From Streptomyces sp. NBC_00178 (GTDB taxonomy: Bacteria; Actinomycetota; Actinomycetes; Streptomycetales; Streptomycetaceae), in the NCBI RefSeq assembly GCF_036206005.1, contig NZ_CP108143.1, positions 1,240,001 to 1,304,000 on the forward strand: a stretch of DNA of 64,000 nt, read 5' to 3'. The translations under genes were made by a program, and so were the position numbers. The stretch's first letter is position 1; each line of letters opens with the position of its first letter. The notes beneath the pieces were generated by a model that saw only the letters and a list, made by a program, of their open reading frames with translations, did not search any database and was not told the DNA's origin. Below are positions 1 to 7,769 of the stretch, piece by piece.

Positions 1-48
1 GCCCCTTCGTCGACGGTGCCGGCCGGTGGGCCGGGGTTCGGGATCTTC

Positions 49-60
49 TACAACACTGTA
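49..60. promoter_or_regulatory. Possible BlaI-type operator (TACA-N4-TGTA)
   Basis: The dyad TACAACACTGTA reads TACA, four bases, TGTA. The TACA/TGTA half sites are the classical core recognised by BlaI/MecI repressors. It lies at the left edge, about 1.5 kb from the BlaI-type gene of this window. It could serve a short rightward reading frame starting at 78 or a leftward gene outside the window. The motif is short, so chance occurrence cannot be excluded. Confidence 0.3.
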
Positions 61-77
61 AAGGAAAGGCAAAGCCC

Positions 78-227
78 GTGGGTGGCGATGTCGCGCGGAT
101 CACCGGCCGCACGAGCACCGAGGCCGCCCGGACCGCACGGGAGTGGGTGGATCCGGGCACGAGGACGGACCCGGCGCCGGGCCGGACGGGTACGGGCGCA
201 GGAACGGACCCGGGCGACAAGGGCTAG
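78..227 (+). CDS. Possible small ORF, 49 aa, unknown function
   Basis: A GTG at 78 is preceded by AAGGAAAGG at a suitable distance and opens a 49-codon frame ending in TAG at 225-227. About 86% of its third codon positions are G or C, which is high but not decisive in DNA this rich in GC. The predicted peptide is hydrophilic and rich in Thr, Arg and Gly, with no signal peptide, membrane segment or motif that I recognise. It is convergent with the M56 metalloprotease gene and overlaps its stop codon by two bases. The TACA-N4-TGTA dyad at 49-60 lies just upstream. It may equally be non-coding, and I assign no function. Confidence 0.2.
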   Translation: MGGDVARITGRTSTEAARTAREWVDPGTRTDPAPGRTGTGAGTDPGDKG

Positions 228-1156
228 AGCGGCGTGGCCGCCTTCAGGATGAAGAACAGGGTGACGGCCGAGTTCGCCGACGCGAGCGCGGAGAACGCCG
301 CACCGGCAGCCGCGCCCCACACCGCCAGCCCCACGGTCGTGGACAGCGGCGGCCAGGCCCGTGCGGCGGGCGCCGGACCGAGCAGCGCCGCCACCCGGCG
401 CGGGACGGGGCCGGGTGCCGCCAGCGCCGCGAGCGTGGAGAGCGGGGCCCCCGGGGACAGCAGGGCGGCCTTGCCGATCGCCCTCGCCACGCTGCGCCGG
501 TCCCCCACCGCGAGCGCCGCCTCCTCGTCGGCCCAGCGCTCGCCGGTGAACCCGACCGCCGTACGCAGCGGGCGCAGGAACGGGTTCGCCCGCGCGGCCA
601 GTTGGACCGTCAGCAGGAAGCGGTGGTGGGCGCCGGCCAGGTGCGCCCGCTCGTGGGCGAACAGCGCGCGCCGCTCGGCCGCACCGAGGGCGGCGAGCAT
701 GCCGGTGGTGACGACGACCCGGCCACGCGGGCCGCCGGGAAGGGCGTACGCGTACGGCGTCGTGTCCGGCAGGAGCGCCACCTGCCTCGGCGGCAGCCCC
801 GCCAGCGCGAGATGCGCCCGTCGCCGTACGAGGAAGTGGCGCGCGGCCGTCCAGCCGCAGGCCACGAACACGGCGAGCAGCAGCGGGATGGCCACCCTGC
901 CGGCGACCTCGTCGTACGGCACGGCCTCCCGCACCTCGGGGTCGGACCATCCGTCGGGCAGGGGATTCCCCGGCAGTTGGGCGGTCCCGACCACGACCAT
1001 CAGGACGAGTGACAGCGTGCTGCACACGGCGAGAACCGACGCGACACCCGACAGGAGCCAGGTCGCGGTGCGCGGGTGCAGGTGCTGCTCGGCCAGGCGT
1101 GCGACCGGCCAGGCACTCAGGGGCAGCACCATCGGCAGGAAGACGAAGATGCCCAT
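224..1156 (-). CDS. M56 family metallopeptidase (BlaR1-like membrane protease)
   Basis: The 310-residue protein starts with hydrophobic segments (about residues 1-20, 33-58 and 88-105), carries the zinc-protease motif HERAH near residue 168, and ends in another hydrophobic stretch. This is the layout of M56 proteases, the BlaR1/MecR1 protease moiety without a penicillin sensor. Family knowledge says such proteases sit in the membrane and relieve repression by inactivating a BlaI-type repressor. The blaI-like gene lies 4 bp upstream on the same strand, so the two are almost certainly co-transcribed. The signal sensed cannot be read from the sequence, since no extracellular penicillin-binding domain is present. 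Confidence 0.88.
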   Translation of the reverse strand: MGIFVFLPMVLPLSAWPVARLAEQHLHPRTATWLLSGVASVLAVCSTLSLVLMVVVGTAQLPGNPLPDGWSDPEVREAVPYDEVAGRVAIPLLLAVFVACGWTAARHFLVRRRAHLALAGLPPRQVALLPDTTPYAYALPGGPRGRVVVTTGMLAALGAAERRALFAHERAHLAGAHHRFLLTVQLAARANPFLRPLRTAVGFTGERWADEEAALAVGDRRSVARAIGKAALLSPGAPLSTLAALAAPGPVPRRVAALLGPAPAARAWPPLSTTVGLAVWGAAAGAAFSALASANSAVTLFFILKAATPL

Positions 1157-1160
1157 GCGG

Positions 1161-1562
1161 TCAGTCTTCCCCCTCGTCGGCCGCCGCCAGCAAGTCCCTG
1201 AGCAGCCGCTCGTCGCCCGGGGGCAGCGCGGTCACGAAACTCGCCAGCACCGCCTCGCGGTCCGCCTCGGCGTCGAGCACCTTGCGCATGCGCAGGGCGG
1301 CCAGACCCGACTCGTCGGCGGTCGCGGTCCACGCGAAGGAACGGCCCGAACGCTCGCGCTCCACCACGCCCTTGACGTGCAGCCGGGTGAGGATGGTGAT
1401 GACGGTGGTGTACGCCAGACCGCTGCCGAGCCGCTCCTGGACCCAGCCGGCGTTCACCGGGTGCGGGGCGCGGCGCAGCTCCGCGAGCACCTGGCTCTCC
1501 AGCTCCCCCTGACCCCTGCGGCGGGGCTGCCGGGCGGCACCGCCCTGGTTCTGGCCGGTCAT
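1161..1562 (-). CDS. BlaI/MecI/CopY family transcriptional repressor
   Basis: I take the ATG at 1562, preceded by GGAGACGGC, giving 133 aa, the usual BlaI size. The reading frame stays open further upstream, but that part is low-complexity and not BlaI-like. The N-terminal half is a winged helix: the stretch from ELESQVLAEL to TVITILTRLHVKGV matches the BlaI DNA-binding domain. The C-terminal helices are the dimerisation part. The gene precedes the M56 protease by 4 bp, forming the usual repressor/protease pair. A palindrome at 1616-1631 just upstream is a likely autoregulatory operator. The divergent LCP gene at 1835 could share the control. Confidence 0.9.
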   Translation of the reverse strand: MTGQNQGGAARQPRRRGQGELESQVLAELRRAPHPVNAGWVQERLGSGLAYTTVITILTRLHVKGVVERERSGRSFAWTATADESGLAALRMRKVLDAEADREAVLASFVTALPPGDERLLRDLLAAADEGED

Positions 1563-1615
1563 GCCGTCTCCCTCCTGCCGCGGTGCCCGGAGATGCCCGG
1601 CGCCTGGGCCGCTCA

Positions 1616-1631
1616 TCGTACTGAGATACGA
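1616..1631. promoter_or_regulatory. Palindrome TCGTA-N6-TACGA, candidate BlaI operator
   Basis: The sequence TCGTACTGAGATACGA has perfect 5-bp arms separated by six bases. It sits 54 bp upstream of the blaI-like start, in the 272-bp divergent intergenic region shared with the LCP gene. Autoregulation through a dyad near the promoter is the rule for BlaI-type repressors, so this is the best operator candidate here. Direct binding is inferred only. Confidence 0.45.
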
Positions 1632-1834
1632 CCGGTGGTCCGCACGCGTCCCGGCCACGCCCGCCCCCGGCACAAGTGGCCGCACCCCGGGTCCGGCAGG
1701 AGGAACAATGGGGGCGGATCGGGGATCGGGAGGCGGCCGGCATCTACAGCCGTGTCGATGCGCGGCGCAGGGCCGCGCGAGAATGCTTCGGGGCGCATGG
1801 ATCACATGCACGCCCACGACCGGAGGGGAAGCGC

Positions 1835-3220
1835 ATGCAAGGGGCACAGGGGCGGGGGCGCCGCGGGCGCGGCGGGGGCCGCGGGCCGGTCCGCCTCACG
1901 CGGCGCGGGAAGTTCCTCGTCTGGACCGTCGGCGTCCTCGCCGTGGTGCTGGCCGGTTCGGGCGGCGCCGGAGCGTGGATCTACCGGAGCCTGGACGGGA
2001 ACATCCACGCCGGCGACATCGACGGCAAGATCGGCGGGGACCGGCCGGACAACCTCAGTCCCGGGGCTCTGAACATCCTCGTCGTGGGGTCGGACAGCCG
2101 CGACGGCGCCAACGCGAAGTACGGCAAGGACCTGGACACCATGCAGTCCGACACGCTGATGGTCCTGCACCTGTCGGCCGACCGGAAGTGGGGCACGGTC
2201 GTCTCCATGCCGCGTGACTCGTGGGTGCCGATAGCGGCCTGCGACCGGGGCGACGGCACGACGTCGGCCCCGCACCGGGCGAAGATCAACGAGGCGTTCG
2301 CCATCGGGGGCATGAAGGGCGACGTCGGGGGCGCCGCAGCCTGCACCATCAGGACCATCGAGCAGAACACCGGGCTGCGGATCGACCACTTCATGTCGGT
2401 CGACTTCCAGGGCTTCAAGGGCATGGTCAACGCGGTCGACGGGATCGAGGTCTGTCCCGAGCAGGCGATGCGGGACGAGAAGGCCCATCTCGACCTGGCG
2501 GCGGGCTGCCAGACGGTGAAGGACGAGGAGGCCCTCGGCTACGTCCGCACCCGGTACAGCGTCGGCGACGGCTCCGACATCGGCCGGATAGGGCGCCAGC
2601 AGGAGTTCATGGAGGCGCTGGCCGCGAAGGCACGGAAGAAGCTGACCAGCCCGCGCGCCATGTACGGCGTGCTGGACTCGGCGACCAAGTCGGTGACGAC
2701 GGATCCGAAGCTCGCCGGCATCAAGCCGCTGACCTCGCTCGCGTCGGACATCCGGGGCATCGCCTCCGACAGGCTGGTCTTCCTCACGGTGCCGAACTAC
2801 CCGCGTGAGCTCGACGTCCCGACGGACAAGGCGAACATTTCCTGGCAGTACCCGCAGGCACAGGACCTCTTCACCGCCCTGGCCAGGGACGAGGAGGTCG
2901 ACAAGGACCGGCTGACGACACCGGCGCCCCTGGCCGCGCGGACCATCAGCGTGCAGGCGCTCAACGGCACGGGTGAGGCCGGCGCGGCCGGCCGGGCCGC
3001 GGAACAGCTGCGCCTCGCGGGCTATTCGGTCGCCGGGACCGGTAACGCCGGGGAGTCGGCCGGGAAGACCACGGTGACCTGCCCCCCGGGCCTCGAGGAG
3101 CAGGCGCGCGCGGTGGCACAGCGGCTGCGCAAGCCGGTGAAGCCCCGGGCGGACGCGGAGGCGGCACCCGGGGTGGTCACGCTCACGATCGGCACGGACT
3201 TCGAGGGGGTACGCGGCTGA
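1835..3220 (+). CDS. LCP (LytR-CpsA-Psr) family cell-wall ligase with LytR_C domain
   Basis: The ATG at 1835 follows a strong GGAGGGGAA ribosome site and gives 461 aa. The order is a basic cytoplasmic tail (1-25), one membrane helix (about 26-48), an extracellular LCP domain (about 78-250, with VVGSDSR, MQSDTLMVLHL, SMPRDSW and the Arg-rich FVRTRYS-like segment), and a C-terminal LytR_C domain (about 367-459). LCP enzymes move anionic or glycan polymers from lipid carriers to peptidoglycan at the outer membrane face. The conserved Asp and Arg residues of the phosphate-binding site are visible in the SDSR, SDTL and PRDS segments. It is divergent from the blaI/M56 pair and ends at a bidirectional terminator. 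Confidence 0.9.
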   Translation: MQGAQGRGRRGRGGGRGPVRLTRRGKFLVWTVGVLAVVLAGSGGAGAWIYRSLDGNIHAGDIDGKIGGDRPDNLSPGALNILVVGSDSRDGANAKYGKDLDTMQSDTLMVLHLSADRKWGTVVSMPRDSWVPIAACDRGDGTTSAPHRAKINEAFAIGGMKGDVGGAAACTIRTIEQNTGLRIDHFMSVDFQGFKGMVNAVDGIEVCPEQAMRDEKAHLDLAAGCQTVKDEEALGYVRTRYSVGDGSDIGRIGRQQEFMEALAAKARKKLTSPRAMYGVLDSATKSVTTDPKLAGIKPLTSLASDIRGIASDRLVFLTVPNYPRELDVPTDKANISWQYPQAQDLFTALARDEEVDKDRLTTPAPLAARTISVQALNGTGEAGAAGRAAEQLRLAGYSVAGTGNAGESAGKTTVTCPPGLEEQARAVAQRLRKPVKPRADAEAAPGVVTLTIGTDFEGVRG

Positions 3221-3222
3221 CA

Positions 3223-3280
3223 CGGACGCGAAGGGCGGGGGAAGCCGCCTTGCCGGCGCCCTTCCCCGCCCCGCGTCCGC
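3223..3280. terminator. Bidirectional terminator between LCP gene and C39 peptidase gene
   Basis: The arms CGGACGCG plus GGGCGGGGGAAG pair with CTTCCCCGCCC plus CGCGTCCG, with a small bulge, around a GC-rich loop. The hairpin fills the 75-bp gap between two convergent genes. Confidence 0.65.
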
Positions 3281-3295
3281 GGCTGCGCCACCCGC

Positions 3296-4651
3296 TCACG
3301 CCAGGCCGAGCGACCTCAGTACGCGCCGCTGACGGGCGGACGGCGAAGCCGGCCAGTAGACGTAGCAGACACCGCCCGTGCCGCTCCTGACGGCGCCGTT
3401 CGCGTCGTAGCGCTTGGTCCTGAGCCAGATATTTTCCCACTCGCGCCTGGCGTAGACGTGGCGCACCGCGTCGTTGTCCGGGGACGCGGGGTCGTTGGCG
3501 ATGATGTCGCCGTCGGCCGTGAAGCCGATGACCGTCATCAGGTGGCCCGACGTCCCGTAACCGGCGCCCGTCAGTTCGCCCTTGAGGAAGGACTGTGACG
3601 TTATGACCGGAATACCGGCGTCGACCAGCTTCTCCAGTCCGGCCAGCGAGTCGAGGCGCGTGACGGCCGCGCTCATGTCCTTGTACGTCGACGCGTAGGC
3701 GGCGTTGAAGGGCCAGTTGCCGCATCCGTCGTACTGGTAGTCGAAGGTGTAGCGCGCCGCGTGGCAGACCTGCGGATCGTCGAGGCCGGGCTTGACCCAG
3801 GCGAGGTCCTCGGCGGTGGGGCGCCGCCCCCAGTACTCGATGATCATCTGCGAGGAGGTGGGGCTGCACCAGGCCTCGCCGCCGTTGTCGTACTCCGGGT
3901 ACTGCCCGACGTGGACGTTCTGCGAGTAGCGCGGCACCGCCAGTTCGCGGACGACGCCGGGTGTCGTGGCGGGGACCGTGAAGCGGTCCGGGACGTCCGA
4001 GGCCATGGCCCCGATGCGGTGGACCGTGGGGGTGAGACGGGTGCCGGGGGTCCGGTACAGGGTGAGCCGCAGACGGTACGAGACGAGACGCAGCCCGCTC
4101 GCCGCGTCGTCCACCGAGAAGGTGTCGGTCCAGACGGTGCTCTTCCCGTCCGTCTGGTCGTCGACGGAGGTGCGCCGGATGTCGGTGTCGGCCGAGGCCC
4201 AGCGCCCCATGACGTACCAGGGGGTGTCGGTCCCGTCGGAGTAGCGCCCGCGCAGCTCGGTCTGGATCCAGGTGCCCTCGGGGGTGTGGGCGTTCCAGGA
4301 CGCGATCACCTCGGTGGCGGGGACGTCGGAGCGGTGGACCGGAGAGGTCCAGGTCGCGTATTCCCAGCTGCTGGTGGTGCCGGTGTGCGGGTCTGCGTAG
4401 TCGGTACGTCCGAGGGGGGCCGCGATCTCCAGGCCGGCCCGGCGGCCGGCGACGGCCCGGGTGCCGGCCCGCGAGCCGGAACGCCAGTCGGTGTACGTCG
4501 TCCAGAAACGGTTGTCCACGAGCGAGGCTGCCGCCGGGGAGGAGGAGGTACGGGAGACTGCGGCGCTCGCCGGGCCGGCGGAGGCGACGGCGCCTGCCCC
4601 GGCCGCGAGCGCGGCGGTGAGCACGGTCCTGCGTGAAGTCGGTCTGGTCAT
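3296..4651 (-). CDS. Tat-exported C39-like cysteine peptidase family protein
   Basis: The 451-residue protein starts with a twin-arginine signal (SRRTVLTAAL followed by an Ala-rich stretch, cleavage near residue 31), so it should be exported folded. The middle part (about 40-230) is a beta-rich region of unknown role. The C-terminal part has a papain-like C39_2 layout: EAWCSPTSSQM with the candidate nucleophile Cys near residue 262, GHLMTVIGF with the candidate His, and a following NDPAS. Family knowledge suggests peptidase or related hydrolase activity outside the cell; the substrate is unknown. The gene stands alone, convergent with the LCP gene and divergent from the kinase-like gene at 4835. 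Confidence 0.8.
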   Translation of the reverse strand: MTRPTSRRTVLTAALAAGAGAVASAGPASAAVSRTSSSPAAASLVDNRFWTTYTDWRSGSRAGTRAVAGRRAGLEIAAPLGRTDYADPHTGTTSSWEYATWTSPVHRSDVPATEVIASWNAHTPEGTWIQTELRGRYSDGTDTPWYVMGRWASADTDIRRTSVDDQTDGKSTVWTDTFSVDDAASGLRLVSYRLRLTLYRTPGTRLTPTVHRIGAMASDVPDRFTVPATTPGVVRELAVPRYSQNVHVGQYPEYDNGGEAWCSPTSSQMIIEYWGRRPTAEDLAWVKPGLDDPQVCHAARYTFDYQYDGCGNWPFNAAYASTYKDMSAAVTRLDSLAGLEKLVDAGIPVITSQSFLKGELTGAGYGTSGHLMTVIGFTADGDIIANDPASPDNDAVRHVYARREWENIWLRTKRYDANGAVRSGTGGVCYVYWPASPSARQRRVLRSLGLA

Positions 4652-4834
4652 GGCGAGACCCCCGGTCGTGGGCGGATTGGGGCTGCGGGTGCCGATCGGT
4701 GGGGCAACTATCGCGGGTCGGGACCGGATCAGGCCAGTGATTCGGTCCGCGCCGCGAAACCAATATTGGTCTGGTCCACTGGCGTGACCTGCGCATGCTC
4801 AAGTCCGGACGGCCGGCCCTCGTAGGGTGGAGGC

Positions 4835-5449
4835 ATGAACGATCTGGCGGCCCGCGCGCGGGGGCTTCGCTCCCTCCCGCCGTCCTGCGGGCCCGTGCGG
4901 CTGATCGCGGTCGACGGACACGCGGGCTCCGGCAAGAGCACGTTCGCCGGCCGCCTGGCAGAGGCACTGGGGGACGCTCCCGTGCTCCACCTGGACGACC
5001 TGGCCAGCCATGACGAGCTGTTCGCGTGGACGGACCGCCTGCGGACGCAGGTGCTCGAACCGTTCTCGCGGGGCGAGTCGGCGCGGTACGCCCCTTACGA
5101 CTGGACGGCCCGCCGGTTCGGCGCGCCGCGGGCACTGGCCCCCGCCCCCGTGGTGCTGATCGAGGGGGTGGGGGCGGGCCGCGCGGCGGTGCGTCCGTTC
5201 CTCGCGCAGCTGCTGTGGATCGAGGGGGACCGCGAGGCGTCCTGGGAGCAGGGCCGGCTTCGCGACGGACCCGGGCTCGCCGCGTTCTGGGACGGATGGA
5301 CGGCCGCGGAGCTGCGCCACTTCGCTGACGACCCCTCATATCCCTTCGCCGACACGGTCGTCCGGCGCACATCCACGGGGTACGCGTGGCTGAAAGGTCC
5401 TCGCGCGACTGCGGGGACGAGTCGGATCGTCACGGAGGGTGAGCGCTGA
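4835..5449 (+). CDS. P-loop uridine kinase-like protein
   Basis: The ATG at 4835 follows GGTGGAGG. The 204-aa protein has a Walker A motif GHAGSGKST at about residues 29-37, then LHLDDL (a Walker-B-like acidic site at about 51-56) and VVLIEGVGAG at about 106-115. This order is typical of the uridine kinase/phosphoribulokinase-like group of small P-loop kinases. The substrate cannot be told from sequence. The gene stands alone between the C39 peptidase gene and the AAA+ ATPase. I am sure of the fold and unsure of the substrate. Confidence 0.8.
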   Translation: MNDLAARARGLRSLPPSCGPVRLIAVDGHAGSGKSTFAGRLAEALGDAPVLHLDDLASHDELFAWTDRLRTQVLEPFSRGESARYAPYDWTARRFGAPRALAPAPVVLIEGVGAGRAAVRPFLAQLLWIEGDREASWEQGRLRDGPGLAAFWDGWTAAELRHFADDPSYPFADTVVRRTSTGYAWLKGPRATAGTSRIVTEGER

Positions 5450-5501
5450 GCTCCACCCGTCCGGCCGGTCCGAAAAGCCCCGGGAACTGCGCCGACACCG
5501 C

Positions 5502-5531
5502 TTGACCGGGGGCCCGTACAGGTCTTACGTT
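5502..5531 (+). promoter_or_regulatory. Candidate sigma-70-type promoter TTGACC-N18-TACGTT
   Basis: TTGACC at 5502-5507 and TACGTT at 5526-5531 are spaced by 18 bp and fit the main vegetative promoter pattern of Streptomyces. Transcription would start around 5537, about 280 bp before the AAA+ ATPase start and just upstream of a strong hairpin. Confidence 0.45.
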
Positions 5532-5535
5532 CTCG

Positions 5536-5605
5536 ATGTCGGCTCCCCGGAGCCCCCGCAGACGCGAAGCCCCCGGCCGTTCCCCCGTGACCGGGGGCTT
5601 CGTCC
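5536..5605 (+). ncRNA. Candidate short leader RNA ending in a hairpin
   Basis: A transcript from the promoter at 5502-5531 would meet a 12-bp perfect stem, CGAAGCCCCCGG at 5565-5576 pairing with CCGGGGGCTTCG at 5591-5602 around a 14-base loop, after about 30 bases. That gives a transcript of about 70 nt if the hairpin terminates, or a structured 5' leader of the ATPase mRNA if it does not. No U-run follows, which is common in this genus. An ATG at 5536 opens a 69-codon frame ending at 5745, so a near-leaderless peptide is another reading. The rest of the 364-bp gap (5450-5813) shows nothing else that I can support. Confidence 0.3.
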
Positions 5606-5813
5606 TGCCCGTGGACACCGCCGAACGGCCCCCGTTGATCACCGTCGGTCACGGCTCCGAAGTGCCGATCATGCCCTTAGCCGCTCACTCCCTGTACCGG
5701 TACGATGCGTCTCGGTGTGGTCAATTCCCTTCTCCGACACGGTGATTAGGCGCCCTGCGCTGGGCATGCTGTGCGGGCGGGACATTCTGGGGGCACGGTT
5801 TGTGGGGGACCTG

Positions 5814-7715
5814 ATGGACATCGGCGCACAGGGGCTGCAGACCCCGGCCGACCTCGCCTGGCTGCGTGGGGTGGATGCCTACACCATGGGCGCGTATCCC
5901 CAGGCCGAGGAGGAGTTCCGCACCGCCGTGCGCCTCGATCCCGGCATGGCGGACGGCTGGCTCGGCCTGCACGCCCTGCGGATCGACACCACGACGGCGC
6001 TCCTGCGCATGTACCGCCACCGGGAGCGCTTCGGCGAGCAGCGCACCCGTCACCGCCGCACGCTCAACTCCTGGTACTGGCTGGGCTGGTGGGTGCAGCC
6101 CGTGCTGGAGAGCGCCCGGGACCTGCTGCTGGCCCACGCGTCGCACTGGCTCGACGGCCGTCACGTCCCCGAGCTGGACCGCGCGTTGGCCGGGCTGCCG
6201 CCCGTCGACACCGATCCCCAGGTCCGGTTCCTGCACGCCTGCCGGTCCTATCTGGTCAAGGACTGGGAGCAGCTCGTGCGGACCACGGAGCAGCTCGTCG
6301 ACGATCCGCTGCTCGGGATCGAGTCGGGGCTCTTCGGCGGCATGGCCCGGGTGCGCCTGGAGATGTACGGGCAGGCGGAACCCCTTCTGTCGGCCGCCCT
6401 CATGCGGTGCCGCAGCGAGCAGCCGCAGCGCAAGGAACTTCGTTACTGGCTGGCGCGGGCCCACGAGGGCACAGGGCGCAGCGCGGCGGCCCTTCCGCTG
6501 TACCGGGCTGTCCACCGCGTCGACCCGGCGTTCATGGACACCTCGGCCAGACTCGCGGCGATCTCCGAGGGGGACGGTTACGACGAGGCCGTGGATCTCG
6601 CCGCCGTCTCCCTGGCCGGCTTCGGTTCGGACGGTACGGCGGTGGAGGGCCGGCCGGACGGGGACATGGTGCTCGACACGGACCTGTCCGAGGGCCGGGA
6701 GTCCTGGCTCGGCGGGGATCCGCAGCCCCTGGCCGGGGCCCCGCTGCCCGTGCCCGCGCCCGGCGGGACGCGGCGCAGGGCCGGGCCGGCACGGACCGCG
6801 GTGTTCCCGGCCGGTCCCAGCGATCCGGCCCTGCTCGCCGAGGCGCTCGCGGAACTGGAGCGGATGGTCGGGCTGGAGCCCGTGAAGCGCCAGGTCAAGG
6901 CGCTGTCCGCGCAGTTGAACATGGCGCGGCTGCGCGCCGAGCAGGGCCTGCCCGTCCAGCCGCCGAAGCGCCACTTCGTGTTCTCCGGGCCGTCCGGGAC
7001 GGGCAAGACGACCGTCGCCCGCATCCTGGGCAGGGTGTTCTACGCCCTCGGTCTTCTCGGTGGGGACCACCTGGTGGAGGCCCAGCGCTCCGACCTGGTG
7101 GGCGAGTTCCTGGGACAGACGGCCGTGAAGGCCAACGAGCTGATCGACTCCGCGCTCGGCGGGGTGCTGTTCGTCGACGAGGCCTACAGCCTCTCCAACT
7201 CCGGTTACAGCAAGGGCGACGCGTACGGCGACGAGGCTCTGCAGGTCCTCCTCAAGCGTGCCGAGGACAACAGGGACCACCTGGTCGTCATCCTCGCCGG
7301 CTACCCCGAGGGCATGGACAGGCTGCTCTCCACCAACCCGGGGCTGTCCTCCCGTTTCACCACGCGCGTCGACTTCCCGAGCTACCGCCCCCTCGAACTC
7401 ACCGCGATCGGCGGGGTGCTGGCAGCCGAGAACGGCGACGCGTGGGACGAGGAGTCACTGGACGAGCTGCGCAGCATCAGCGGTCACGTGACCGACCAGG
7501 GCTGGATCGACGAGCTCGGCAACGGCCGCTTCCTGCGCACCCTGTACGAGAAGAGTTGCGCCTACCGTGATCTGCGGCTGTCCGGTTACACGGCCGCGCC
7601 GACCCGGGACGACCTGGCCACCCTGCGGCTGCCGGACCTGATGCAGGCCTACGGCGAGGTGCTCTCGGGCCGGGGGCCGGTGGACCGGGGTACCCAGGAG
7701 CCCGGGACGCTGTAG
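5814..7715 (+). CDS. TPR-AAA+ ATPase, CbxX/CfqX (EccA-like) type
   Basis: I chose the ATG at 5814, which follows GGGGGAC; the frame is open upstream but without a good ribosome site. The 633-aa protein has an N-terminal helical repeat half (about residues 10-250, TPR-like, rich in Trp, Leu and Arg), a Pro/Gly linker (about 270-330) and one AAA+ domain. That domain has Walker A (GPSGTGKTT, near 391), Walker B (LFVDEAY, near 451) and a sensor region (VVILAGYPEGM). The same layout occurs in EccA of type VII secretion systems and in CbxX/SpoVK-like ATPases. No ecc or esx gene is nearby, so it is an orphan and its partner is unknown. A hairpin leader precedes it. Confidence 0.85.
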   Translation: MDIGAQGLQTPADLAWLRGVDAYTMGAYPQAEEEFRTAVRLDPGMADGWLGLHALRIDTTTALLRMYRHRERFGEQRTRHRRTLNSWYWLGWWVQPVLESARDLLLAHASHWLDGRHVPELDRALAGLPPVDTDPQVRFLHACRSYLVKDWEQLVRTTEQLVDDPLLGIESGLFGGMARVRLEMYGQAEPLLSAALMRCRSEQPQRKELRYWLARAHEGTGRSAAALPLYRAVHRVDPAFMDTSARLAAISEGDGYDEAVDLAAVSLAGFGSDGTAVEGRPDGDMVLDTDLSEGRESWLGGDPQPLAGAPLPVPAPGGTRRRAGPARTAVFPAGPSDPALLAEALAELERMVGLEPVKRQVKALSAQLNMARLRAEQGLPVQPPKRHFVFSGPSGTGKTTVARILGRVFYALGLLGGDHLVEAQRSDLVGEFLGQTAVKANELIDSALGGVLFVDEAYSLSNSGYSKGDAYGDEALQVLLKRAEDNRDHLVVILAGYPEGMDRLLSTNPGLSSRFTTRVDFPSYRPLELTAIGGVLAAENGDAWDEESLDELRSISGHVTDQGWIDELGNGRFLRTLYEKSCAYRDLRLSGYTAAPTRDDLATLRLPDLMQAYGEVLSGRGPVDRGTQEPGTL

Positions 7716-7726
7716 GGCGCCGGACT

Positions 7727-7762
7727 CGCCGGCGGGCTGCCGCAGGGGGCCGCCCGCCGGCG
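7727..7762. terminator. Bidirectional terminator hairpin
   Basis: CGCCGGCGGGC at 7727-7737 pairs perfectly with GCCCGCCGGCG at 7752-7762. It lies between the convergent ATPase gene and CNNM/CBS gene. Confidence 0.6.
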
Positions 7763-7769
7763 TACCGGC

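Noticed and set aside
5439-5813. Longer AAA+ ATPase starting near 5439
   Set aside because: The extra 125 residues are Arg/Pro-rich, cross the promoter and hairpin, and lack a ribosome site. ATG 5814 with GGGGGAC is better.
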